Virus record (IMG/VR): IMGVR_UViG_3300020596_001154 | Coordinates: 1 to 64,000 of that record | DNA length: 64,000 nt | Direction: 5' to 3' (one strand) | Source: a virus | Part shown: positions 16,639-26,179 of the stretch, piece by piece | Position numbering within the stretch: the stretch's first letter is position 1 | How the letters are laid out: each line of letters begins with the position of its first letter | Notes under the pieces: model-generated | What the model was told of the DNA's origin: nothing | Databases searched by the model: none | What the model saw: the letters and a program-made list of their open reading frames with translations, nothing else | Made by a program: the position numbers and the translations under genes

Positions 16639-19332
16639 ATGTCAAATTTAATATTAAATTCTGAAGTAAACTTAAGCACTCGTGATTTCCAAGGGCTAAG
16701 ACAAGCGTTTTTCGAGTATAGTCAAGCTAACTTCTCGGACATTTGGAGTGACTATAACGAAGGTTCTTTCGCTGCTGCAATCGCAGAAATTGTAGCGTAT
16801 CTTGGAGATAACTTACACTTTTATATTGACAGACAAACACAAGATAATTTTCTGTCTACTACAAAAGATCGCCAAGCTGCCATTGAATTAGCGGCACTGA
16901 TTAATTATTTTCCTGGAAATCCTAGCCCAGCCACAGGAGAAATAACATTATCTCTAGATGTGGGCACGTTTGATTATGGAACTCCACTACTCAAAGGATT
17001 TCAAGTAAGTAACGGCAACGGAATTATTTTTGAAACTAACGACTCTGAGAGCATTTTATTTAATACAGCGAATATTACGCTCGATGTAACAGAAGGTGAA
17101 ACAATTGCAGAAACTACTTCTGGAATTGGCCCTCTAGCTATAGGCAGCGGCTCGCCTTTCCAATCATACACACTGAGTAGAAAGAATGTAATTTTATCTA
17201 GGACTATAGCCGAGATTAATGACAATAGTGAATTAGTTGTTACAGTTGACGGTGACTTATATGACGTTACCGCAACACTATCTACAGCCCAATCTACAGA
17301 CAAAGTTTATACGAGTAGGACCAGCGATTCTGATGAGACCGTCATTACATTTGGAAATGGCGAGTTTGGAGTAATACCAGGAGATGGATCAGTGATCCAC
17401 GCTACCTATAGAGTACTTGCTGATGAAGATCAGAGAGCTCTACAAAATAATGGCAACTTAAATATTGACACAGTAATACAACTAATCAGTTCTAGAACTG
17501 GAGTACTGGCTGTATCTAATGATTCCCAAATGACTGGAGGTGGCCCTAGAGAGTCTCTAGAAGAAATAAAGATTAATGCTCCAGCCAGCCTATCCGCTCT
17601 AAATAGAGCCGTGTCTTTGATGGACCACTCTATTCTAGCTAAGACTGTTACAGGAGTAGCAAAGGCTCTGGCAAGAGCCGGTGAAGGTAACTTTGATGTA
17701 GTAATACATGTTGCCCCAGACGGTGGCGGATTCCCAAGCACCACGCTCAAGAATTCCGTAGTTGCTTTCTTTGACGATAAAAAAATGGCAAAGACAACTA
17801 TTTTTGCTAAAGACCCAATATACCAGCCAGTTCAAATCTCCCTGAAAGTTTTTGTTGAAGATACATCCAAACAGTCTGAAGTTGTCATAGCTATTACATC
17901 GGCCGTAAACGATTTATTTGACTTTGATAATATGGAATTTGGCCGCCCAGTTTTATTAAAATCAACTGGGTTTGACAGCGACTTATTCGACTTCAATGAA
18001 TATCTAGAGAGTGTTGCAGGAATAAGTAAAGTTAAGATAAACAAATTTACTCTAAAGCCAGCTATGTATGAATTACTTGATTCAAATGCCGGTACCGCAC
18101 ACCTGAGTTCCAGAGGGACTGTCATCAGAAATCCAGCCAGGAACTATGAGTATAAGATTTTCATGCACACAGATACTGACTATATTTTACAAAAAGGTAT
18201 TATCGGAAACTCTGCTACATTAAATGACACAACTATTACCGACCCAAACCTAGATCTAACATTAGAGTCTGGCACAAGTACAGATGCAGGGTCAACTTTC
18301 TTACAAGACTCTAATCAATATTTCCAGCCTAACGTATTTGCTGGACAGACTCTTATTGATTCTGCAGGAACGTTCTTCCTCATTGCGTCTAACACACAAG
18401 ACACAATTACTGTAACCGCTGGAACTCCAGCTGACGGTGCTTATGAAGTAGTAGAGAGATTAGTCGGCTATAAATTAAATCCAAATACATTAAGAAGCGA
18501 TGTCTTTAATATTGTAGCCAATACTGGAAGCTCGGTCTCAGTAGCAAGTGGACTAGGCGCAGTGACTTCTGCGGGAGATGAGTATAGAATCTACCGACCT
18601 GAAACAAATCAGTTTGGCACTAACCCACTGGCTAACACAGCACCAGCAACTACGGGTACGATTACTTCCTATACCTACGGAAGTGGAACACTCAATAGTG
18701 TGACCGATTCAGCTCTAGCTGGCGTATACGCTGATGATGCGTTTAATGGATACCAATATATCTTAACTGATGGAAATGGACAGTACGAAGTGACTACCGT
18801 TCTAGACTACACTGGAGTATCGGGTATATTTACTCTTGGTGGACCTAGCTCTATCACTACAGAACCTTCAGCTTCAGACGCTTATATATGTTCTCCAAAG
18901 TATATAATGGGATCTGATTCTGCGGTGAACACATCTTTATTCCCCGCAACAAGTACGGAGTTTGAGTCGTCTCTACTCATTGGAAAGGGAGATGATTACT
19001 ACAATGGATCTGTCGTTAAATTCCTGACGGGAAGTAATGAAGGCATTGTCAGAAGAGTAAATGATTACGTCTCGGCCACAGGACACTTTACCGTGGATGG
19101 ACTTCCAAATGCTCCATCACATGATGATGAGTTTGAAGTATCTTTTAACTATGAAGATGACGCTGAGACGATTGTGTTTTCTACCGTAATAGATTCTAAC
19201 GGCGAAAATGGAGATGAGTTCCATTTTAATGTATCTGAATTAGTTGGAGACCTTATTCCTTCAGATATTCAGATTCTGCAGATCGACACAGACACAGATC
19301 TAGTGATTAATGCTATCGGGGGAACTTCTTAA
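16639..19332 (+). CDS. Baseplate J-like wedge protein (gp6-like) with C-terminal extension
   Basis: 897 residues. The first about 490 match baseplate J/gp6: FFEYSQANFSDIWSDYNEGS, FSSTKDRQA-type helix (DNFLSTTKDRQAAIELAAL), GGGPRESLEEIKINAPASL and a later FDSDLFDFNEYL. The remaining about 400 residues form repeated beta modules probably used for fibre attachment or decoration. Wedges of this kind form the baseplate ring that triggers contraction. Overlaps the next gene by one base. Confidence 0.85.
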   Translation: MSNLILNSEVNLSTRDFQGLRQAFFEYSQANFSDIWSDYNEGSFAAAIAEIVAYLGDNLHFYIDRQTQDNFLSTTKDRQAAIELAALINYFPGNPSPATGEITLSLDVGTFDYGTPLLKGFQVSNGNGIIFETNDSESILFNTANITLDVTEGETIAETTSGIGPLAIGSGSPFQSYTLSRKNVILSRTIAEINDNSELVVTVDGDLYDVTATLSTAQSTDKVYTSRTSDSDETVITFGNGEFGVIPGDGSVIHATYRVLADEDQRALQNNGNLNIDTVIQLISSRTGVLAVSNDSQMTGGGPRESLEEIKINAPASLSALNRAVSLMDHSILAKTVTGVAKALARAGEGNFDVVIHVAPDGGGFPSTTLKNSVVAFFDDKKMAKTTIFAKDPIYQPVQISLKVFVEDTSKQSEVVIAITSAVNDLFDFDNMEFGRPVLLKSTGFDSDLFDFNEYLESVAGISKVKINKFTLKPAMYELLDSNAGTAHLSSRGTVIRNPARNYEYKIFMHTDTDYILQKGIIGNSATLNDTTITDPNLDLTLESGTSTDAGSTFLQDSNQYFQPNVFAGQTLIDSAGTFFLIASNTQDTITVTAGTPADGAYEVVERLVGYKLNPNTLRSDVFNIVANTGSSVSVASGLGAVTSAGDEYRIYRPETNQFGTNPLANTAPATTGTITSYTYGSGTLNSVTDSALAGVYADDAFNGYQYILTDGNGQYEVTTVLDYTGVSGIFTLGGPSSITTEPSASDAYICSPKYIMGSDSAVNTSLFPATSTEFESSLLIGKGDDYYNGSVVKFLTGSNEGIVRRVNDYVSATGHFTVDGLPNAPSHDDEFEVSFNYEDDAETIVFSTVIDSNGENGDEFHFNVSELVGDLIPSDIQILQIDTDTDLVINAIGGTS

Positions 19333-20618
19333 TGAGCCTAATAATTACAAGAATTCCTGAGAATCTAGATCCATATTTCACACAAATAGAGACGATCTGG
19401 ACTGAAATTGAAGCTGCTGTAAATGATAGCGATGCACGTCTTCTATTCTTAGAAAACAACCCACCTCGCCACATTAAAGTAACTTTCATTGACCCAGTAT
19501 CAACATCACTACCCTCAGGACCATCTATCACTATTGACGATGTAGTAGCCTCAAACGGGGATCTAATCTTGTTCACTAACCTAAATAGTGGAAATAACAG
19601 GGTTTATCTACTCTCTGGTATTGGAGTTAACGCAGCCTGGAGTGCACAAGACTTCTTTGGCCCTAGCTCTACATTAGACGAAGACCCAACAGACGGAGAT
19701 ATGGTCACAGCTACAAAAGGAGCCTTCTTTGCCAATCAGACAGCACAGTTTGATGGTACTCAGTGGAAGGTTAATAATGTTGTTAGACTATTTAACGGCT
19801 CTAGCTTCTGGGAACTTGGTTCTATCCAAGCTCTTGATATCATTAATAATTTTGTCGGAGAGATCTTCTCTGTACCCTATGCTGGCAGTGAGCACATGAT
19901 TATAAACTTCTCTATTACTAGAGGAGCTACACATGAAACAGGTCAAATATTCATGTCTACGGATGGAACACTTGTAGATGTATCCGTAGCTAGTACATCC
20001 CCAGGAGCCTCTGGTATAGAGTTCCAAGGCAGTATATCTGGGTCTGATCTAGTCCTAGAGTACCTATCAGACAATTTAGGTCCAAACGGGAAGCTCAAGT
20101 ACTATACACAACGCTGGTCGGATACTATAGGTGGCCCTGCGGGCATTCCTAGTTATTCTGGAACTGGCGGAAATCTGCTTGCAGCAGCTGGAAATAATAG
20201 AGAAATCCAATATAATGATGATGGTGACTTTGCAGCAGACTCAAGGTTTCAGTGGAATGCAGCAGTAGGGGCTATTAATCTAAATGGCATGGAAATTCAA
20301 GTACTTAGCCCAGAAACACCACTTTTAGACAATCAAACATCTGCAGCGACCTTTCATTCGTATGACTCGTCTGACTATAAACATGTGTTTATGGACTACT
20401 CTTTAGAGAGAGATGGCGAGACTCAAGCTGGAACTCTGGTGGTTACTAACAACCAGATAGCCGCATCTGTTACAAATGACTTCAGTTCTACAGATAGTTT
20501 GGGTATAAATTTCTTTGCTGTAATAAACGGCAGTGATGTAAATCTACGATATACATCTACAAGTACTGGATTTAGCTCAATCTTGAGATTTGCAACCCGT
20601 AGATGGACCAATTCTTAA
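19332..20618 (+). CDS. Fibre/baseplate-associated structural protein with duplicated beta domain
   Basis: 428 residues. A helical N-terminus (about 1-45) is followed by a segment with FDGTQWKVNNVVRLF. Then come two related domains of about 85 residues (about 180-265 and 340-428), each ending in a YxxRRW-like or YTQRW motif. The same domain closes the next fibre protein. It is probably a short fibre or adapter attached to the J protein. No enzymatic signature. Confidence 0.6.
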   Translation: MSLIITRIPENLDPYFTQIETIWTEIEAAVNDSDARLLFLENNPPRHIKVTFIDPVSTSLPSGPSITIDDVVASNGDLILFTNLNSGNNRVYLLSGIGVNAAWSAQDFFGPSSTLDEDPTDGDMVTATKGAFFANQTAQFDGTQWKVNNVVRLFNGSSFWELGSIQALDIINNFVGEIFSVPYAGSEHMIINFSITRGATHETGQIFMSTDGTLVDVSVASTSPGASGIEFQGSISGSDLVLEYLSDNLGPNGKLKYYTQRWSDTIGGPAGIPSYSGTGGNLLAAAGNNREIQYNDDGDFAADSRFQWNAAVGAINLNGMEIQVLSPETPLLDNQTSAATFHSYDSSDYKHVFMDYSLERDGETQAGTLVVTNNQIAASVTNDFSSTDSLGINFFAVINGSDVNLRYTSTSTGFSSILRFATRRWTNS

Positions 20619-20622
20619 GCTA

Positions 20623-20663
20623 TTCATGGTATCATAAATAGGTACTTTACACAATCATATAAT
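20623..20663 (+). promoter_or_regulatory. Possible promoter elements upstream of the first long fibre
   Basis: TTCATGGTATCAT (20623-20635) has a TGG-TATCAT extended -10 arrangement and shares TTCATGGTA with the element before the scaffold gene. A perfect TATAAT lies at 20658-20663, but neither has a convincing -35. The gap is 64 bases and otherwise empty apart from the GGGG ribosome binding site. Confidence 0.3.
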
Positions 20664-20682
20664 CACATAGGGGAAAAATCTC

Positions 20683-22806
20683 ATGGCTAACGTACACAAG
20701 TTTCAGCAGCCTGTTAGGGTAGGCGTCAAAGCTTCAGATCCAACAGGAGAACAAGGTCTCATATACTACAATTCAACGGACAACGTATTTAGAATACGGG
20801 ATGATGCCGGGTATGCTACTATTGCTGATAGATCGTTTCTATCAAGCACTTCCTCTGGAGAAGGTGCTTCCCAAATCGGTATTTTCGATACCGCAGCCAG
20901 TTTCACTTCAACTGACGTTGAAGGCGCTTTAGCAGAACTTTACACTTTAGCTTCTGCTGGTGGGTCAAGCACTTTTGCGGACAACTTATTCAGAGTTCAA
21001 GATAATGGTGATGCCAGTAAAGAAATTGAATTCTCTTTAGGTGGCGCTACTGCATCGACCAAGATGACTTTAGTCAGTTCTCAAACTGCTAATAGATCAC
21101 TTACTTTACCTAATACCACCGATACTTTAGTTGCTTTAGCATTGGCTCAAACTCTTACTAACAAGACTATAGACGCTGATTCAAACACTATTACTAACAT
21201 TGAAAATGCTGATATTAAAGCTGGTGCAGCTATCGACGCTGCTAAGATTCATGATGGATCAGTAAGTAATACTGAATATGGCTATTTGGATGGAGTCACT
21301 TCTGCTATTCAAACTCAATTAAATGCCAAACAAACTACTACTTTAACCGATGGAAACATCCTAGTAGGTAATGCATCTAACGTTGCTACTAGTGTAAACC
21401 CTTCCGGGGATGTTGATGTTTCGAATGCCGGAGTATTCTCGATCAGTGCTGGCGTAATTGTCAATGCTGATATTAATGCTTCTGCTGCGATTGACGCTGC
21501 TAAGATTCATGATGGATCAGTAAGTAATACTGAATATGGCTATTTGGATGGAGTCACTTCTTCTATTCAGACGCAAATCACAGCAAGAGCTTTAGACTCA
21601 GCTGTCATTAAAAAAGATGGTTCAGTAGCTTTTACAGCAGATCAATCGATGGGCGGCTTTAAGTTAACTAATCTAGCTGCTCCTGCAATTAACGGTGATG
21701 CGCTTCGATTTAACCAACTAGGTGCAAACAATGGTATTGCAACACTAGACGGTGGCGGAAAAGTTCCTGTATCTCAATTACCCAGTTCGATCATGACCTA
21801 CGAAGGTGTTTGGAATGCAACTACTAATAGCCCTGCCCTTTCTGATGGAACAGGAGACGCGGGACAAGTTTATAGAGTCAGTGTAGCGGGTTCCCAAAAT
21901 CTAGGATCAGGATCTATTTCATTTGATGTAGGAGACTATGCAATTTACAATTCTTCTGGAACATGGGAAAAGTCTGATACGACAGATGCAGTAGCTTCTG
22001 TTAACGGACAAACTGGAATTGTAGTTTTAGATGCCGATGATATTGCTGAAGGAACTAATGTATACTTCACAGATGAACGGGCTCAAGACGCAATTGGCGC
22101 AATGGTTGCAGATAGTTCAAAAGTATCGCTAACTTATGTTGATGGCACGCCTTCACTCACTGCAGATATTATTGCAGGATCTTTAGTGAATGCTGATATT
22201 AACGCTTCAGCAGCTATTGATGCCGCAAAGATCCATAACGGTTCAGTAAGTAATACTGAGTTTGCATATCTTGATGGTGTTACATCTGCTATTCAAACTC
22301 AATTAAACGCCAAGGTAACAGGCCCAGCTTCCGCAACTGACAATGCTATTGCTAGATATGACTCTACCACTGGAAAATTACTACAAGACAGTACTTCTAT
22401 ACTGTCCGATGCAGGTGGAATGACTATTGCTGATCTCTGGAGAAGAGGCGATGGAAACTTAACTAATTATGTAGAAGAAGAATATAACCATTCTCAGACC
22501 CTTACTGCATCTACTACTGCTGTAGCATCAGCATTTACATTTGACAGTACTGTAGTTAAAGCAATTACAATTGAGTACACCATTCTTTCTGGAAACGAAA
22601 GAAGAGTTGGAAAGATTATGGTTGTTGGAGACAATCTTGTTTCTGTAGCTTCAGGCGCAACAAGCTTAACTGACGAAATGAGTGAAACCGATGATGTTGG
22701 AGTTACCTGGACTGCCGCTCTTAATGGAGGTGATGTAGAGCTCAGCTATACGACCAGCGCCGGGGCTAAAACAATGAGATCTGATATCAAACGATATCTT
22801 GCCTAA
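20683..22806 (+). CDS. Tail fibre protein 1
   Basis: 707 residues, beta-rich. Three internal modules of the common fibre repeat occur: NADI-type segment, AAIDAAKIHDGSVSNTEYGY and LDGVTSAIQTQ, near residues 175-210, 260-295 and 500-540. An NGQTGIVVLDADDI ... TDERAQDAIG segment follows the widespread fibre pattern. The last about 100 residues are the same domain that is duplicated in the preceding protein. Likely trimeric host-binding fibre. Confidence 0.8.
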   Translation: MANVHKFQQPVRVGVKASDPTGEQGLIYYNSTDNVFRIRDDAGYATIADRSFLSSTSSGEGASQIGIFDTAASFTSTDVEGALAELYTLASAGGSSTFADNLFRVQDNGDASKEIEFSLGGATASTKMTLVSSQTANRSLTLPNTTDTLVALALAQTLTNKTIDADSNTITNIENADIKAGAAIDAAKIHDGSVSNTEYGYLDGVTSAIQTQLNAKQTTTLTDGNILVGNASNVATSVNPSGDVDVSNAGVFSISAGVIVNADINASAAIDAAKIHDGSVSNTEYGYLDGVTSSIQTQITARALDSAVIKKDGSVAFTADQSMGGFKLTNLAAPAINGDALRFNQLGANNGIATLDGGGKVPVSQLPSSIMTYEGVWNATTNSPALSDGTGDAGQVYRVSVAGSQNLGSGSISFDVGDYAIYNSSGTWEKSDTTDAVASVNGQTGIVVLDADDIAEGTNVYFTDERAQDAIGAMVADSSKVSLTYVDGTPSLTADIIAGSLVNADINASAAIDAAKIHNGSVSNTEFAYLDGVTSAIQTQLNAKVTGPASATDNAIARYDSTTGKLLQDSTSILSDAGGMTIADLWRRGDGNLTNYVEEEYNHSQTLTASTTAVASAFTFDSTVVKAITIEYTILSGNERRVGKIMVVGDNLVSVASGATSLTDEMSETDDVGVTWTAALNGGDVELSYTTSAGAKTMRSDIKRYLA
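21235..21303 (+). repeat. 69-bp direct repeat in fibre genes, copy 1
   Basis: Identical at DNA level with 21493-21561 and 23235-23303, from GACGCTGCTAAGATTC to GATGGAGTCACTTCT. It encodes the DAAKIHDGSVSNTEYGYLDG segment. A fourth, synonymously diverged version lies at about 22218-22290. Confidence 0.9.
21493..21561 (+). repeat. 69-bp direct repeat in fibre genes, copy 2
   Basis: Same sequence as 21235-21303, in the same gene and reading frame, 258 bases downstream. Recombination between the two would delete one fibre module in frame. Confidence 0.9.
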
Positions 22807-22822
22807 TAAATTCTAAGAGTGT

Positions 22823-22847
22823 GGGCCTAGAAATTTATCTAGAGCCC
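22823..22847 (+). terminator. Weak hairpin between fibre genes
   Basis: GGGCCTAGA (22823-22831, approximate) pairs with TCTAGAGCCC (22838-22847) with one bulged base and a 6-base loop. The following sequence is only CTCCTTTG, so termination would be weak. It may attenuate rather than stop transcription. Confidence 0.3.
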
Positions 22848-22880
22848 TCCTTTGTGGAAATGGAAACGAAGGAGTAGACA

Positions 22881-25718
22881 ATGGCTAGTAATGATTTTTG
22901 GAAAGTCCGTAAAGGTATCGTAATCAAATCGACCCCCGCGGACCCCTCAACTCCTGACAATGGGAGTCTCTGGTATAATTCCACATTAAATAAATTCCGT
23001 AAAAGAGAGAATGGCGTAACAATTGATTTAGATGACTCTGGTTCTGATGTACATGGACCAGGAGCATCTACAGACAATGCTGTTGTTCGATGGGATGGTA
23101 CGACCGGCCAGACTACTCAAAACTCTACGGTCACTATCAGTGACGCAGGGATTGTGGCTGGAGCATCTATAGACGCTGACACCAATACAATTACTAACAT
23201 TGAAAATGCTGATATTAAAGCTGGTGCTGCGATTGACGCTGCTAAGATTCATGATGGATCAGTAAGTAATACTGAATATGGCTATTTGGATGGAGTCACT
23301 TCTTCTATTCAAACACAGTTCAGTAATAAAGTAACTGGACCAGCCTCAGCTACCGATAATGCAGTAGTTAGGTATAACTTAACTACTGGTAAACTGGCTC
23401 AAGATTCACTAGTAACTATTAGCGATACTGGTGCTGTAACTGGACTGACTACTTTAGTAGCTTCTGGTAGCGTGACTGCAGCTTCTTTGATTCCAACTAG
23501 TGCCACTATACCGGCAAATGGAATGTATTTACATGGTACCGGAGTACCAGGTATTTCTTCTAATAGCTTAGCTGCAGCTACTTTTTCATCAAATGGTACA
23601 GATACCTGGATAGGATTACACGCCACCTCCGGGAATAAAGGTATAATTCTAAATCAAGTAACTAATGGAGTCACCGCCATAACAGGTGGAAATAGCTCGT
23701 CGAGTGCGGGAAATATCCATCTCTATGGTCAAACACACGCAACAAAAGCTAATGATATTGAACTAAGATCTGCAACCGCCATAAAATTAGGCTGGGACGA
23801 TTCTGCAACACTATGGACAGCAACTGGAACATTTAATATTACACAAAATGCAGGTATTGGCGGCACGGCTTCCTCATCCTTTGTTTTAAGAGTGGGCGAA
23901 ACTAACCCTTTAACTGGAGCGACTCAAGTAGGTGTAGGAATACCGATAGCTGGCACATCCGCAGCAACAGGTTCTATAGAAGGTATCAGGGCTACTGCCA
24001 ATACTGGGGCAGCATTTACAGCTCCTTTTGTTTATAATTACTATAGTAATATTGCTACGAAGTTTGTAGGTTCTACGATTACCAGACGAATGGGGTTTGC
24101 TGGAGATCCAGTAACTGGCGGCACCAATAATGCTTTTCTTTCTGATAACTTTTCATTCACGGGTGACTGGTTCATTAACTCTACTAGTTCAAATGCCACC
24201 GGATTATCAGGTGCATTAGACTTAGCTCAAATTGCTAAACCTTCCAACCCTGCTGCTAGTAGAAATAGACTTTATTTCAAATCAGATGGAAACTTATATA
24301 AATTAGATTCAGCTGGAACGGAAGCTGGTAATATTAATAACGGTGGTAATACCTTCGGCGGTACCATTACAATTGGTACAAATGATGCCTTTCCTATTAG
24401 CTTCACTACAAATAGCATTGTAAAAGGAAGTATTACATCTGCGGGGGCTTGGACACTTGGAGCTGCTGCTGCCACCCAGGCGCATGTAATTAACGGCAGT
24501 CTTACTTCCACCTTATCTAACACTGCTGCGTCATTTATTCCAACTAGCTCGTCAATTCCAGCGTTGGGCATATACACAAGTTTCGCCAATCGAGTAACAA
24601 TTGCAGCTAACTCTATAAGAGCGGCGGAGATTGGCGAATCATCAGGTAATGGGTTTATTGTTTTAGGCACTTCATCAGGAGGCTCATCTTCTGTACTCAG
24701 CGCCGTAAACGACGGCTCTGTAGCTTACAGCAGTAGCGGTAGCTCCAATAGCGGTGGAAACCTACAAGTTTTCGGCCCTAGTCATGCGACACTACCAAAT
24801 CGAATAAACCTAAGACAAAGTTCGACAACTGTTTTGTCAGTAGCGGAAACAACTGGACTTATTACAATTGGGGCTGCTGCTTCCACCCAGGCGCATGTAA
24901 TTAATGGCAGTCTTTCAATTAATATCAATGCGGACACTACTTCTAGACTAACCTTAGGAAATTCCAACTCTGGCGCTTCATCGTTTACAAACTTGATATT
25001 AAACAACAGTGGGTCGATCGGTAGTCAAGTGTCTATAAATTCACTTCTATCTGGGGCGGCAGCGAGTGTTGTCATAGCCTCACCTGGTGGGACGACCTTG
25101 ACACGTTTTGGAAACACAACTACTTCAAAATATTGGATAGTAGGACAAGAAGCCAGTGCTAGCGATCAATTCGTAATCGCAAGAGGAACCGACATAGCGG
25201 CCAATCAATTTTTAAGAATTTCTGATGCTGGACTTATTACAATTGGAGCTTCCAGTTCGACGACTGTGGGAGTAGGCGGACAATTTAAAACAATTGTCGC
25301 TGAAGCGAATAACATCACCACGGCTGAAACGGATCTGCAGTCTTTCACCGTTCCCGCCAACATGCTCGTCAACAATGGAGACGCCATTGAGTTCGAATGG
25401 TTCGGTACGATGACGACTGCAACGAACAAGAGAATTAAACTTTTCGTGAATGGTGCGGCCAGTATCAATACAGGTTCCTTGGCGTTTGGATCGGCTCGTT
25501 GGAAGCTGAAGTGCTACCTGCATAAATCGGCTTCGGACGTCGTTAAAGGTTGGGCGGTTTTTGAATCCGACCAAGCCGTGCTGACTCAGACGGTAGTTTA
25601 TATCGAACAAGTGATTACTCTGAGTTCCAGCTTTATTGTAAAGATCACCGGAACCGGAACGAACACGAGCGATATTATAGGTCGTGGAGCTTACAGCCGG
25701 TGGTACCCGGCACATTAA
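22881..25718 (+). CDS. Tail fibre protein 2 (long fibre)
   Basis: 945 residues. The N-terminal about 30 residues (FWKVRKGIVIKSTPADPSTP) are probably an attachment region. One copy of the fibre module shared with fibre 1 follows at about 95-145. Long Ser/Thr/Gly-rich beta repeats come next, with ATQAHVINGSL and STQAHVINGSL at two places. The final about 145 residues (from about 25285) have noticeably higher GC and different codon choice, as if the receptor-binding tip was acquired separately. Ribosome binding site AAGGAG. Confidence 0.78.
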   Translation: MASNDFWKVRKGIVIKSTPADPSTPDNGSLWYNSTLNKFRKRENGVTIDLDDSGSDVHGPGASTDNAVVRWDGTTGQTTQNSTVTISDAGIVAGASIDADTNTITNIENADIKAGAAIDAAKIHDGSVSNTEYGYLDGVTSSIQTQFSNKVTGPASATDNAVVRYNLTTGKLAQDSLVTISDTGAVTGLTTLVASGSVTAASLIPTSATIPANGMYLHGTGVPGISSNSLAAATFSSNGTDTWIGLHATSGNKGIILNQVTNGVTAITGGNSSSSAGNIHLYGQTHATKANDIELRSATAIKLGWDDSATLWTATGTFNITQNAGIGGTASSSFVLRVGETNPLTGATQVGVGIPIAGTSAATGSIEGIRATANTGAAFTAPFVYNYYSNIATKFVGSTITRRMGFAGDPVTGGTNNAFLSDNFSFTGDWFINSTSSNATGLSGALDLAQIAKPSNPAASRNRLYFKSDGNLYKLDSAGTEAGNINNGGNTFGGTITIGTNDAFPISFTTNSIVKGSITSAGAWTLGAAAATQAHVINGSLTSTLSNTAASFIPTSSSIPALGIYTSFANRVTIAANSIRAAEIGESSGNGFIVLGTSSGGSSSVLSAVNDGSVAYSSSGSSNSGGNLQVFGPSHATLPNRINLRQSSTTVLSVAETTGLITIGAAASTQAHVINGSLSININADTTSRLTLGNSNSGASSFTNLILNNSGSIGSQVSINSLLSGAAASVVIASPGGTTLTRFGNTTTSKYWIVGQEASASDQFVIARGTDIAANQFLRISDAGLITIGASSSTTVGVGGQFKTIVAEANNITTAETDLQSFTVPANMLVNNGDAIEFEWFGTMTTATNKRIKLFVNGAASINTGSLAFGSARWKLKCYLHKSASDVVKGWAVFESDQAVLTQTVVYIEQVITLSSSFIVKITGTGTNTSDIIGRGAYSRWYPAH
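23235..23303 (+). repeat. 69-bp direct repeat in fibre genes, copy 3
   Basis: Identical to the copies in fibre 1, about 2 kb upstream. The upstream flank TTACTAACATTGAAAATGCT is also shared with copy 1, so identity extends further. It could recombine to exchange or fuse the two fibre genes. Confidence 0.9.
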
Positions 25719-25782
25719 GAGTGGCTAACAAAATAACCCTTGATTCGAGTTTTTAAGTAATAGTTGTATGCAATAACCTATG

Positions 25783-25811
25783 TTGACTAACTAACAGACA
25801 TTTGATAGATT
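25783..25811 (+). promoter_or_regulatory. Sigma70-like promoter after the fibre genes
   Basis: TTGACT (25783-25788), 17-base spacer, TAGATT (25806-25811), placed 22 bases before the start codon at 25833. The gap 25719-25832 holds no gene. It would restart transcription for the distal baseplate and fibre genes. Confidence 0.5.
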
Positions 25812-25832
25812 TACATAGAAAGGATACTAAAA

Positions 25833-26147
25833 ATGACTGAAAAAGAAACACCAAAAGAACCAGAATACGAGTCCAAGAAACTCTCAGAAACTCATGCACT
25901 TACAGTACAAAACATGAAACTGAGGGCAGAATTAAATAATGCCAAGATGCAAGACTTACAAAAAGATCTAGAATCTCTTAAGGGAGCTCTAGGTGCATAT
26001 GTAAATTCGATCAAAGGGGAATATTTCCCTGGAACTGATTCAGTAATGCTTAATGTAGAAGAAGGTCTTCTACTTAAGAAAATTGAATCAAAAGCAGAGC
26101 AAGAACAAGAAGTTGCAGAGACTTCCGAGTTAGCTGCTTCTAAGTAA
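25833..26147 (+). CDS. Hypothetical coiled-coil protein in the fibre region
   Basis: 104 residues, charged and mostly helical, with a heptad-like stretch at about 20-65 and a Glu-rich tail. AGAAAGGA precedes the ATG. Size, composition and location would suit a fibre assembly chaperone or small tail component, but no family is recognised. Confidence 0.65.
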   Translation: MTEKETPKEPEYESKKLSETHALTVQNMKLRAELNNAKMQDLQKDLESLKGALGAYVNSIKGEYFPGTDSVMLNVEEGLLLKKIESKAEQEQEVAETSELAASK

Positions 26148-26179
26148 ACTGTCTCTCTAGTTTGCTTTAATAGGATAAC

